Part shown: in pieces, positions 10,338 through 21,915 of the stretch | Layout of the letters: every line of letters starts with the position of its first letter | Numbering within the stretch: the stretch's first letter is position 1 | Source: Tenrec ecaudatus | Lineage: Eukaryota; Chordata; Mammalia; Afrosoricida; Tenrecidae | Assembly (NCBI RefSeq): GCF_050624435.1 | Contig: NC_134535.1 | Coordinates: 130,376,731 to 130,440,730, forward strand | DNA length: 64,000 nt | Reading direction: 5' to 3' | Notes under the pieces: generated by a model | What the model saw: the letters and a program-made list of their open reading frames with translations, nothing else | Told to the model about the DNA's origin: nothing | Database searches by the model: none | Made by a program: the position numbers and the translations under genes

Positions 10338-13300
10338 AGAAGCACCTGTGCAGTCTGTGACAGAAGACCCAGTGGAGGCTGTAACAGGGACTCCAGTGCA
10401 GGCTGTGACGGAGGACCCAGTGCAGGCTGTAACAGGTACTCCAGTGCAGGCTGTGGCAGAGGACCCAGTGCAGGCTGTAACAGGGACTCCAGTGCAGGCT
10501 GTGGCAGAGGGCCCAGGGCAGGCTGTGACAGGGGCTCCAGTGCAGGCTGTGACAGGGGCTCCAGTGCAGGCTGTGACAGAGGGCCCAGTGAAGGCTGTGA
10601 CAGGGGCTCGAGTGCAGGTTGTGACAGAGGCTCCAGTGCAGTCTGTGACAGAGGGCCCAGTGCAGGCTGTGACAGGGGCTCCAGTGCAGGTGGTGGCAGA
10701 GGGCCCAGTGCAGGCTGTGGCAGAGGGCCCAGTGCAGGCTGTTACAGGGGCTCCAGTGAAGGCTGTGACAGGGGCTCCAGTGAAGGCTGTGACAGGGGTT
10801 CCAGTGCAGTCTGTGACAGAGGACGCAGTGCAGGCTGTGACAGAGGCTCCAGTGCAGGCTGTGACAGAGGCTCCAGTGCAGGCTGTGGCAGAGGGCCCAG
10901 TGCAGGCTGTGACAGGAGCTCCAGTGCAGGCTGTGACAGAGGACCCAGTGCAGGCTGTAACAGGGACTCCAGTGCAGACTGTGGCAGAGGGCCCAGGGCA
11001 AGCTGTGACAGGGGCTCCAGTGCAGGCTGTGACAGGGGCTACAGTGCAGTCTGTGACAGAGGGCCCAGAGAAGGCTGTGACAGGGGCTCGAGTGCAGGTT
11101 GTGACAGATGCTCCAGTGCAGTCTGTGACAGAGGGCCCAGTGCAGGCTGTGACAGGGGCAACCAGTGCAAGCTGTGACAGGGGCACCAGTGCAGGCTGTG
11201 ACAGAGGCTCCAGTGCAGTCTGTGAGAGAAGGCCCAGTGCAGGCTGTGACAGGGGGTCCAGAGCAGGCTGTGGCAGAGGGCCCAGTGCAGGCTGTGGCAG
11301 AGGGCCCAGTGCAGGCTGTGACAGGGGCTCCAGTGCAGGCTGTGACAGGGGCTCCAGTGAAGGCTGTGACAGGGGCTCTAGTGCAGTCTGTGACAGAGGG
11401 CCCAGTGCAGGCTGTGACAGAGGCTCAGTGCAGGCTGTGACAGGGGCTCCAGTGCAGGCTGTGGCAGACGCCCAGTGCAGGCTGTGACAGGGGCTCCAGT
11501 GCAGGCTGTGACAGAGGACACAGTGCAGGCTGTAACATGGACTCCAGTGCGGGCTGTGGCAGAGGACCCAGTGCAGGCTGTAACAGGGACTCCAGTGCAG
11601 GCTGGGGCAGAGAACCCAGGGCAGGCTGTGAGAGGGGCTCCAGTGCAGGCTGTAACAGGGGCTTCAGTGGAGGCTGTGACAGAGGCTCCAGTGCAGGCTG
11701 TGACAGAGGCTCCAGTGCAGTCTGTGACAGAAGGCCCAGTGCAGGCTGTGACAGGGGCTCCAGTGCAGGCTATGGCAGAGGGCCCAGTGCAGGCTGTGGC
11801 AGAGGGCCCAGTGCAGGCTGTGACAGGGGCTCCAGTGCAGGCTGTGACAGGGGCTCCAGTGAAGGCTGTGACAGGGGCTCCAGTGCAGTCTGTGACAGAG
11901 GGCCCAGTGCAGGCTGTGACAGAGGCTCCAGTGCAGGCTGTGACTGGGGCTCCAGTGCAGGCTGTGACAGAGGACCCAGTGCAGGCTGTAACAGGGACTC
12001 CAGTGCAGGCTGTGACAGGGGCTCCAGTGCAGGCTGTGACAGGGGCTTCAGTGGAGGCTGTGACAGAGGCTCCAGTGCAGGCTGTGACAGAGGCTCCAGT
12101 GCAGTCTGTGACAGAAGGCCCAGTGCAGGCTGTGACAGGGGCTCCAGTGCAGGCTATGGCAGAGGGCCCAGGGCAGGCTGTGACAGGGGCTCCAGTGGAG
12201 GCTGTGACAGGGGCTCCAGTGCAGGCTGTGACAGAGGGCCCAGTGCAGTATGTGACAGGGGCTCCAGTGCAGGCTGTGACAGAGGCTCCAGTGCAGTCTG
12301 TGACAGAGGGCCCAGTGCAGGCTGTTTCAGGGGCTCCAGTGCAGGCTGTGACAGGGGCTCCATTGCAGTCTGTGACAGAGAGCCCAGTTCAGGCTGTGAC
12401 AGGGGCTCCAGTGCAGGCTGTGACAGAGGCGCCAGTGCAGGCTGTGGCAGAGGGCCCAGTGCAGGCTGTAACAGGGACTCCAGTGCAGGCTGGGGCAGAG
12501 AACCCAGGGCAGGCTGTGACAGGGGCTCCAGTGCAGGCTGTGACAGGGGCTTCAGTGGAGGCTGTGACAGAGGATCCAGTGCAGGCTGTGACAGAGGCTC
12601 CAGTGCAGTCTGTGACAGAAGGCCCAGTGCAGGCTGTGACAGGGCCTCCAGTGCAGGCTATGGCAGAGGGCCCAGTGCAGGCTGTGGCAGAGGGCCCAGT
12701 GCAGGCTGTGACAGGGGCTCCAGTGCAGGCTGTGACAGGGGCTCCAGTGAAGGCTGTGACAGGGGCTCCAGTGCAGTCTGTGACAGAGGGCCCAGTGCAG
12801 GCTGTGACAGATGCTCCAGTGCAGGCTGTGACTGGGGCTCCAGTGCAGGCTGTGGCAGAGGACCCAGTGCAGGCTGTAACAGGGACTCAAGTGCAGGCTG
12901 TGGCAGAGGACCCAGGGCAGGCTGTGACAGGGGCTCCAGTGCAGGCTGTGACAGGAGCTTCAGTGGAGGCTGTGACAGAGGCTCCAGTGCAGTCTGTGAC
13001 AGAGGGCCCAGTGCAGGCTGTGACAGAGGCTCCAGTGCAGTCTGTGACAGAGGGCCCACTGCAGGCTGTGACAGGGGCTCCAGTGCAGGCTGTGACAGAG
13101 GACCCAGTGCAGGCTGTAACAGGGACTCCAGTGCAGGCTGTGGCAGAGGGCCCAGGGCAGGCTGTGACAGGGGCTTCAGTGCAGGCTGTGACAGGGGCTC
13201 CAGTGCAGTCTGTGACAGAGGGCCCAGTGAAGGCTGTGACAGGGGCTCTAGTGAAGGCTGTGACGGGTTCCAGTGCAGTCTGTGACAGAGGGCGCAGTGC

Positions 13301-16300
13301 AGGCTGTGACAGAGGCTCCAGTGCAGGCTGTGACAGAGGCGCCAGTGCAGGCTGTGGCAGAGGGCCCAGTGCAGGCTGTGACAGGAGCTCCAGTGCAGGC
13401 TGTGACAGAGGACACAGTGCAGGCTGTAACAGGGACTCCAGTGCAGGCTGTGGCAGAGGACTCAGTGCAGGCTGTAACAGGGACTCCAGTGCAGGCTGTG
13501 GCAGAGGGCCCAGGGCAAGCTGTGACAGGGGCTCCGTGCAGGCTGTGACAGGGGCTACAGTGCAGTCTGTGACAGAGGGCCCAGTGAAGGCTGTGACTGG
13601 GGCTCGAGTGCAGGTTGTGACAGATGCTCCAGTGCAGTCTGTGACAGAGGGCCCAGTGCAGGCTGTGACAGGGGCTCCAGTGCAAGCTGTGACAGGGGCA
13701 CCAGTGCAGGCTGTGACAGAGGCTCCAGTGCAGTCTGTGAGAGAAGGCCCAGTGCAGGCTGTGACAGGGGCTCCAGTGCAGGCTGTGGCAGAGGGCCCAG
13801 TGCAGGCTGTGGCAGAGGGCCCAGTGCAGGCTGTGACAGGGGCTCCAGTGCAGGCTGTGACAGGGGCTCCAGTGCAGGCTGTGGCAGAGGGCCCAGTGCA
13901 GTCTGTGACAGAGGGCCCAGTGCAGGCTGTGACAGAGGCTCCAGTGCAGGCTGTGACAGGGGTTCCAGTGCAGGCTGTGGCAGAGGGCCCAGTGCAGGCT
14001 GTGACAGGGGCTCCAGTGCAGGCTGTGACAGAGGACCCAGTGCAGGCTGTAACAGGGACTCAAGTGCGGGCTGTGGCAGAGGACCCAGTGCAGGCTGTAA
14101 CAGGGACTCCAGTGCAGGCTGTGGCAGAGGACCCAGGGCAGGCTGTGACAGGGGCTCCAGTGCAGGCTGTGACAGGGGCTTCAGTGGAGGCTGTGACAGA
14201 GGCTCCAGTGCAGGCTGTGACAGGGGCTCCAGTGCAGGCTGTGGCAGAGGGCCCAGTGCAGGCTGTGACAGGGGCTCCAGTGCAGGCTGTGACAGGGGCT
14301 CCAGTGCAGTCTGTGACAGAGGGCCCAGTGCAGGCTGTTTCAGGGGCTCCAGTGCAGGCTGTGACAGGGGCTCCATTGCAGTCTGTGACAGAGAGCCCAG
14401 TTCAGGCTGTGACAGGGGCTCCAGTGCAGGCTGTGACAGAGGCTCCAGTGGAGTCTGTGACAGAGGGCCCAGTGCAGGCTGTGGCAGAGGGCCCAGTGCA
14501 GGCTGTGACAGGGACTCCAGTGCAGGCTGTGGCAGAGGGCCCAGGGCAGGCTGTGACAGGGGCTCCAGTGCAGGCGGTTACAGAGGCTCCAGTGGAGTCT
14601 GTGACAGAGGGCCCAGTGCAGGCTGTGACAGAGGCTCCAGTGCAGGCTGTGACAGGGGCTCCAGTGCAGGCTGTGGCAGAGGGCCCAGGGCAGGCTGTGA
14701 CAGGTGCTCCAGTGAAGGCTGTGACAGGGGCTCCAGTGCAGGCTGTGACAGAGGGCTCAGTGCAGGCTGTGACAGGGGCTACTGTGCAGGCTGTGACAGG
14801 GGCTCCAGTGCAGGCTGTGACAGAGGGCCCAGTGCAGGCTGTAACAGGGACTCCAGTGCAGGCTGTGGCAGAGGGCCCAGGGCAGGCTATGACAGGGGCT
14901 CCAGTGGAGGCTGTGACAGGGGCTCCAGTGAAGGCTGTGACAGGGGCTCCAGTGCAGGCTGTGACAGAGGGCCCAGTGCAGGCTGTGACAGGGGCTCCAG
15001 TGCAGGCTGTGACAGAGGGCCCAGGGCAGGCTGTGACAGGGGCTCCAGTGCAGGCTGTGACAGAGGGCCCAGTGCCGGCTGTGGCAGAGGGCCCAGTGCA
15101 GGCTGTGACAGAGGACCCAGTGCAGGCTGTAACAGGCACTCCAGTGCAGGCTGTGACAGAAGACCCAGTGCAGGCTGTAACAGGGACTCCAGTGCAGGCT
15201 GTGGCAGAGGGCCCTGGGCAGGCTGTGATCGGGGCTCCAGTGGAGGCTGTGACAGGGGCTCCAGTGCAGTCTGTGACAAAGGACCCAGTGCAGGCTGTGA
15301 CAGGGGCTCTAGTGCAGGCTGTGACACCGGCTCCAGTGCGGTCTGTGACAGAGGGCCCAGTGCAGGCTGTGACAGGTGCTCCAGTGAAGGCTGTGACAGG
15401 GGCTCCAGTGCAGGCTCTGGCAGAGGGCCCAGTGCAGGCTGTGGCAGAGGGCCCAGTGCAGGCTGTGACAGAGGACCCAGTGCAGGCTGTAACAGGGACT
15501 CCAGTGCAGGCTGTGGCAGAGGGCCCAGGGCAGGCTGTGACAGGGGCTCCAGTGGAGGCTGTGACAGGGGCTCCATTGCAGTCTGTGACAGAGGGCCCAG
15601 TGCAGGCTGTGACAGGGGCTCCAGTGAAGGCTGTGACAGGGGCTCCAGTGCAGGCTGTGACAGTGGGCCCAATCCAGGCTGTAACAGGGACTCCAGTGCA
15701 GGCTGTGACAGAGGGCCCAGGGCAGGCTGTGACAGGGGCTCCAGTGGAGGCTGTGACAGGGGCTCCAGTGCTGTCTGTGACAGAGGGTCCAGTGCAGGCT
15801 GTGACAGGGGCTCCAGTGCAGGCTGTGACAGAGGGCCCAGGGCAGGCTGTGACAGGGGCTCCAGTGCAGGCTGTGACAGGGGCTCCAGTGCAGTCTGTGA
15901 CAGAGGGCCCAGTGCAGGCTGTGACAGGGGCTCCAGTGCAGGCTGTGACAGAGGCTCCAGTGGAGTCTGTGACAGAGGGCCCAGTGTAGGCTGTGACAGA
16001 GGCTCCAGTGCAGGGTGTGACAGGGGCTCCAGTGCAGGCTGTGGCAGAGGGCCCAGGGCAGGCTGTGACAGGTGCTCCAGTGAAGGCTGTGACAGGGGCT
16101 CCAGTGCAGGCTGTGACAGAGGGCTCAATGCAGGCTGTGACAGGGGCTCCTGTGCAGGCTGTGACAAGGGCTCCAGTGCAGGCTGGGGCAGAGGGCCCAG
16201 TGCAGGCTGTAACAGGGACTCCAGTGCAGGCTGTGGCAGAGGGCCCAGTGCAGGCTGTGACAGGGGCTCCAGTGGAGGCTGTGACAGGGGCTCCAGTGCA

Positions 16301-17111
16301 GTCTGTGACAGAGGGCCCAGTGCAGGCTGTGACAGAGGCTCCAGTGCAGGCTGTGACAGGGGCTCCAGTGCAGGCTGTGGCAGAGGGCCCAGTGCAGGCT
16401 GTAACAGGGACTCCAGTGCAGGCTGTGGCAGAGGGCCCAGGGCAGGCTGTGACAGGGGCTCCAGTGGAGGCTGTGACAGGGGCTCCAGTGCAGGCTGTGG
16501 CAGAGGCTCCAGTGCAGGCTGTGACAGAGGGCCCAGTGCAGGCTGTGACAGGGGCTCCAGTGCAGGCTGTGACAGGGGCTCCAGTGCAGGCTGTGACAGG
16601 GGCTCCAGTGCAGGCTGTGACAGAGAGCCCAGTGCAGGCTGTGACAGGGGCTCCAGTGCAGTCTGTGACCGAGGGTCCAGTACAGGCTGTGACAGTGGCT
16701 CCAGTTCAGGCTGTGACAGAGGCTCCAGTGGAGTCTGTGACAGGGGCTCCAGTGCAGGCTGTGGCAGAGGGCCCAGGGCAGGCTGTGACAGGGGCTCCAG
16801 TGGAGGCTGTGACAGGGGCTCCAGTGCAGGCTGTGACAGAGGGCCCAGTGCAGTATGTGACAGGGGCTCCAGTGCAGGCTGTGACAGAGGCTCCAGTGCA
16901 GGCTGTGGCATAGGGCCCAGTGCAGGCTGTGGCAGAGGGCCCAGTGCAGGCTGTGACAGGGACTCCAGTGCAGGCTGTGGCAGAGGACCCAGGGCAGGCT
17001 GTGACAGGGGCTCCAGTGGAGGCTGTGACTGGGGCTCCAGTGCAGGCTTTGACAGAGGGCCCAGTGCAGGCTGTGGCAGGGGCTCCAGTGCAGGCTGTGA
17101 CAGAGGGCCAT
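10338..17111. repeat. Giant minisatellite: about 282 copies of a 24-base unit
   Basis: From gcacctgtgcag near 10343 to the loss of pattern at 17111 the sequence is an unbroken head-to-tail array of a 24-base unit; a clean copy is 16560-16583. The parts of the unit are GTGCAGGCTGT, then GACAGGGGCT, then CCA. Common variants change the middle (gacaggggct, gacagagggc, ggcagagggc, gacagaggac, aacagggact) or the start (gtgaagg, gtggagg, gtgcagtc, gggcagg). The unit is about two-thirds GC, with 10 G to 6 C on the + strand, and the consensus lacks CpG. Five of its six reading frames have no stop, so long ORFs appear on both strands (for example 11475-15989 + and 14887-16911 -). In the + frame it reads VQAVTGAP, VQAVTEGP and similar. 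Five indels not divisible by three and two in-frame TAG changes are present. It is most simply a non-coding VNTR. No transcription signal was recognised, although a spliced coding use cannot be excluded from sequence alone. Confidence 0.97.
11475..15989 (+). other. 1504-codon open frame inside the minisatellite (probably not a gene)
   Basis: This is the longest open frame in the window. It consists of the 8-residue repeats VQAVTGAP, VQAVTEGP, VQAVAEGP, VQSVTEGP and VEAVTGAP. Around 13264 a two-base deletion shifts it to the SAGCDRGS frame, and a one-base deletion around 13537 returns it to the first frame. It ends where CAG has become TAG (15987-15989). The frame resumes at once and meets another TAG at 16911-16913. 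There is no signal peptide, unique domain, Kozak-like start or conserved flank. It is listed so that it is not mistaken for a gene. Confidence 0.8.
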
Positions 17112-18647
17112 AACTGCTGTTACAGCAGCATCCACAGCCTCTGTCAAGGAGCTACAGCTCCCTCACAGGGTTCTATGAAATTAAGGTTCGGGATTTTCGT
17201 TTATTTTTTGAGGAGCTTTGTGCCCATCTCCTCCCACCTGGAGTTCCCTGCCTCTCCTTTGTGCCCCATGGCACCTCTCCCACTGGGTGCCTTTCCTCAT
17301 CAGGAGGGGCCGGGTCTCCCTGCTGTGCGTTACTCAAGCCCTGGGCCCCGAACACCTGCTAAGTGGCTGTCACATCCATGGGGCTCAAAAATGGGTCCCC
17401 AGCCAATGACTGGAGTGGCATGCCTTTTAGAAAATGGGAATGTGTCTCCTCTGGGGGAAGGATTGAGGAGCAGGGGACCGGGGGCTGCGGGAAAGGGGGA
17501 TAGGAGGAGTGACGAGTTTGTGGCCTGGAAGTTTGGCAAGGTCATTGTCGGCATGGTGGGTTATGATTCAGGGACCAAGTTCCATATTTGGGTCTTTCTA
17601 AGTGTGCAACACTTCACATCAAATCTGCAGCAGATCACCAATAAAACCCCGGTGGGCCGACCCAAGGAGGCTGCGTGGAGCCCCATGTTAAGGGCATTTA
17701 ATATTTCAAGAGTCAGTGGTTCAGGGATGCCATCCGGGACCTCAGTTCTTTCTGTTTCTCGGCTTTGCCCTCCGATTCTCCCTTCGGAGGCACAGCTTGG
17801 CTGTAGAAATTCTGGTCTGCGCACACACTGGGAAAACACATCACCAGAGGAGAAGGTCCCTGTATCTCCCCTTTTTAAATGGCCGGAAAAACCATTCCCA
17901 GAAGTACCTTCTGAACACCCCCACATGTCTCCATAAGCAGAGGTGGTCACAAGCCCAGCTCTGACCGTCTCCCCTGGCATCGGGCCGGGGGATGTCTGGG
18001 AGCTGGGGTGGAGCCCTGAGCAAAGTGGGAGCGATACTTTGAAGGAGGGAGGGAGAAATGGATGTTGCTCCGGCAAGCAACGGTGTTGCCTTCAAAGCCT
18101 GACCCACACCTCAGCTGGGAGATGATTTTAAAAGTCACAGGATGGAAGCGAAGTGACTTCAAAGGTCTTTTCCACCCTGAGAGCCTCTAATGAATAACTT
18201 GAAGTCAGAGTGTGGAAACCTCTCCTCTGTCTGTCCCCCTGCAGGTCATGCCCTGACCACAGTGGCCCTTCAGGAGGCTGGCACCAAGGCACAATTGGAC
18301 CAGCAAGCTGCTAGTTGAGGGTGAGGCGGCCCGGCTGGCCACTCTCCCCCATGAGCTCAGCCTGGCTCTCCACCCTGCACTTGGCACCACCAAGCCCCTT
18401 CCTGCAGAGGGAGCTGCAAGAGGAGCCCTGGGGGATTCAGAGGACGCTCCTGGACAGACAGCGTGGTCCAGCTTCACTGCCTTCGGGGTATGTAATGGGA
18501 TATGCAGCTCCTTATGGTTCCTGGGTGCCCGTAGCCCTGAGAGCAGCCACCGTGAGCAGGCTGGGCCAGAGAAACACATGTCCTGAAAGATGCAGAAGGG
18601 AGCAGCATCTCTTCTAGGGGCCTCTGACTTCTTCCCCAAATGGAAAA
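17112..18647. other. Right flank of the minisatellite, unassigned
   Basis: The open frame that leaves the array runs on to 17936 by chance; its residues after GHNCCYSS have no recognised domain. No repeat was identified. Confidence 0.55.
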
Positions 18648-18800
18648 ACTGCCATTGAGTCGACTCCAATTGGTGATGGTCCCATGTCTGTCTAGGGTTT
18701 CCAATGTCTGGTGTTTCCGGAGTTGGTCAGCAGGTCTCTCTTCCAGGATGCCTCTAGGCTGCACTTGGAGCTCCAAGCTTGAGCTTAACCTTTCTACTAC
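18648..18800 (-). mobile_element. SINE, minus strand, diverged
   Basis: aaactgccattgagtcgact at the left is a reversed SINE tail. The remainder is diverged. Confidence 0.55.
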
Positions 18801-18849
18801 CAGTCTCCTAAATTACCTATTTGCACCCCACAGGGACTGCCCCACCCCC

Positions 18850-19050
18850 TTTCTGCAGACCTAAACTCCAGTTTTGACTCATGGAGACCTAATCGTATAG
18901 GATAAGGCTGCCCTTGTGGGTTTCCCAGACAGAAACCGTTTATGGGAGTAGAAATCCCCATCTTTGCTCTGTGGAGTGGCTGGTGGTTTTGAACTGCTAA
19001 CCTTGTGATTAGCAGCCCAATGCATAAGCTATGATGCCACCAGGGATCCA
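18850..19050 (-). mobile_element. AfroSINE, minus strand
   Basis: It has gacagaaaccgtttatggga, gtggctggtggttttgaact, gcagcccaatgcataagct and the reversed head gatgccaccagggatcc. Confidence 0.85.
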
Positions 19051-21000
19051 ACTTTTTGCAGACCTCCTTCAAAAGTCTGTCAGTGAGCTGACAAGAGTGG
19101 GCGCTCCCAACCACGTGGATATCATGTTTTCTGCTTATCAGGTGTATGGACAGACTGCAGGCAGGCCCTCCGGAAAGGAAGGGAGAAATGCTAGCAAGGT
19201 GTCGGAGAGACTAGAATGCCCATCAACTACTGGTGGGACCTTAAGATGTGACCGCCCAGTGGACCACAGGGCAGTGTTTCCTTAACAAGCTGGAAATAGA
19301 AAGGGGGTGCTCCAGCAGTCCCACAACCAGGTATCTAACATCGAGAAACAGGATCGACGGCACGAGTAGATCCTATACGCACACCCACGTTCACCTTGGA
19401 GCTAGTCACAATCGAACAAAGGCGGAAGCCGCCTCAGTCCCCATCGGCAGGTGGATGGATCAACAAACTCTGGTGCCCGCACACCAGGCATGATGGCACA
19501 ATGCTGGAGACTGAAGACCAGAATCCCACTGCTGTTTGAGTGTACACACACACTCAGTGCCAGCTAGTCGCTCGGCCGCATGGTGCCCCCGTGCGCAGTA
19601 GAGGGCGTTGTGCTTTGTAGGGTTGTTTCAGTGACTGATTTCTCAGCAGTAGATTGCCAGGCTTTTATTTGGAGGGCCTCTGAGTGGACCCACACTTCTA
19701 AACTTTCTGTTGGTGTGTTAACTGTACACACTGCCCGGGGCATCCTTTTGTGGCGAACTTTGCAGTAAAACCTGACCCATTAAGGTGCTGGGATTTTTCA
19801 CTTCCTTGGGCAGCGTGGTCAGTGGTATCTGTTGAACACCCTACTGAGATGCAACGGGATCCAATCCCTCTGGCAGGGAGCTGCTCCGAGGTTACTTGGT
19901 GTGCTCACTCAGGTGACAAGCCTGGGGACAGACAAAGGGTTAGGTGTGAATAGTAATGGTGTCCTGGTGGAAGTGACAGGCCCTCTGCTCTCTTGGCACC
20001 CTAGGGAAGTTTGCTTGAGCTACAGCTCAGCTGGACACACCAAGAAGCGGGGCCCCAGTGGAGGAATCCTAGCCTCCCATGATCTCCCTATGTACAGGAC
20101 CAATCCGGGCGAGGCTTGCCAGTGGGGAACAAACAGCTCGGTGTGGTCCCAGACAGCCTTAGCTGTAGAGGAATGCTGGGGGATACTCCATCTGCCCAGC
20201 ACCTGGAGACCTTGAAGTTCCCAAGGCCATAAGAAGCTGATTTGGGGGCTGACCTCTCCCACCAGAGAGAAGGGAGAGCCTTACTGTATCCTGTGGGAGA
20301 GGAAGGACTATTAGGCCCAACTAGCTAGCTAGCCTAGTGTCAGGCAATGCGGAGAGTCACAGGGATCAGATACTGAACAACCCGCTTGTCTCCACTCGCG
20401 GTGAAACTTGGGCCCTCTGCTGCCAGCTTCTGTGCCACCCCGCGGCAGGACCTGCTGGTGCAGGAGTTACCGACTGGAAGCCTCTGCATGTGCATTGTTC
20501 ATAGGGACAGGCCTCACGACCCTTCTTCCACCTGTGTTCCAAAGTCAAAGCTCTTCTTGTTGCTGCTGCCACCCCGCTGTGCAGCCTTCTCCCCATAACC
20601 GCCTTTACTGGCTCCTTCCATATTGTCTTCCATCGAAGCCTTCCAACCTTCCTTGTGGCAGACACCAAGCAGTCAAACAGACACGCTGCCTCGCTCCCGT
20701 CCTTTCTGGATCCACTGCAGCGGACTGCACACGCCGGCTGCGTCCCTTGACGGTGTCACGCCGTCATCTAACCTGGAGCTCTGTCTACATCAGCACATGG
20801 CGAGTGCCCTGCTCATTTTTACAGGGACTCGGCCCCCTGATATGGGTGCCCCTACTTTAGTTAACCAAATCTTCGACTGATGATGGGCAGGCATTGTTCT
20901 TATTCATTTGTATCGAGTCCAAGCAACTCTGAAATAAACAAACCCACCATTTCATAGGGGGAGGTGACACGTATTATAAACAAACAAACAAATAAACCAA
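19051..21000. other. Unassigned intergenic sequence
   Basis: Nothing coding is supported. A caaacaaacaaat run near 20981 is simple sequence. Confidence 0.5.
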
Positions 21001-21095
21001 ATGCATTGCCATTGAGTCGATGTTACCTAACAGCCACCCTTGTTGGGCAGCATAGGGCTGGCCTCGTGGGTTTCTGACTCTGTAAAGCCCTGGGG
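21000..21095 (-). mobile_element. AfroSINE 3' half, minus strand
   Basis: gcattgccattgagtcgatg and ctggcctcgtgggtttctga mark a reversed tail; the head is missing. Confidence 0.7.
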
Positions 21096-21254
21096 TATTT
21101 CTGAATTACCCAAAGGGTGGGAAACAGGTCTGTAATTTAAACTTCATGTTGTCCATTGGCTGGATTTGAGCAGCTGCTGCTGATTCTGTTAACAGCACTC
21201 CAATTATGCTGCTTTCCTTGTTCTAGGCTCAGGAGGATAGGGAGGCAGCTCTTG

Positions 21255-21597
21255 TACTTGTGTTAGTCTGGGTAGACTAGAGAAACAAATTCATAGATAC
21301 TCAGTTGAATATTGAGAAAACATCCCAGCCCAGTCCAGATCAAGCCCATATGTCCGATATCATCCCATATGTCCAATGCCAGTTTATAAAGTCCTCTTCA
21401 GACTCATGAAACACCTGCAATGATGCTGAATGCAGGAAGATCACAGGCTCGTGGGTGGGAAGTCTTGTGGATCCAGTGGCGTTGTAAGCATTTCAGTGCT
21501 GGCATGGGTCTCCACGTGGTTCCTCCAGCTCCCAGGGTTCTGGCTGCATCAGGGTAGCTTCATGTGGCTTCCCAACAGAAATATCTCACAGGGAGTT

Positions 21598-21666
<69 letters not shown>

Positions 21667-21830
21667 TCTCCTGCCTCCAAGGAGGAAGACAGGAGTTCCC
21701 AGAATCCTCAGGAGAAGACCATGCCCACACAAAGGCCTCGTTGGCTATATCCTGATTGACAGATTAGACTCCACCCCTATACTCTTAATCCTCCAATTGA
21801 CACCAGATTATGTAACTATGAAAACCCTCA
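21255..21830 (+). mobile_element. Unnamed interspersed repeat, copy 1 (contains GA tract)
   Basis: It begins gtgttagtctgggtagacta gagaaac and ends near aattgacaccagattatgta. The end reappears reversed at 37130 (ataatctgttgtcaatttga) and the start resembles 46440. I do not recognise the family name. A (AG)n tract sits in its centre. Confidence 0.6.
21601..21662. repeat. (AG)n simple repeat
   Basis: About 31 uninterrupted AG dinucleotides lie within unnamed repeat copy 1. Confidence 0.98.
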
Positions 21831-21915
21831 TGCCTTTTCGGCATAGAAGGTGGAAGCCCAAGAAGAAGGGGAGAGAGGAAAAACACTGCATGGATGGGAC
21901 TGATGAATTGGCTCA

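Noticed and set aside
10260-11177. 305-codon + ORF with Cys-rich SAGCDRGS repeats, superficially like a secreted Cys-rich or keratin-associated protein
   Set aside because: It is another frame of the same array, the Cys spacing is a by-product of the 24-base period, and frameshifts move it into VQAV repeats.
14887-16911. 674-codon minus-strand ORF with EPLSQPAL repeats
   Set aside because: It is the complement of the 24-base array. All three minus frames of the unit lack a stop, so openness carries no coding evidence.
10338-17111. CRISPR array
   Set aside because: Units are contiguous with no unique spacers, and the context is a mammalian genome.
16920-17936. Array ORF running into unique sequence as a possible C-terminal domain
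   Set aside because: The unique part has no recognisable domain, no splice context and is simply open by chance.
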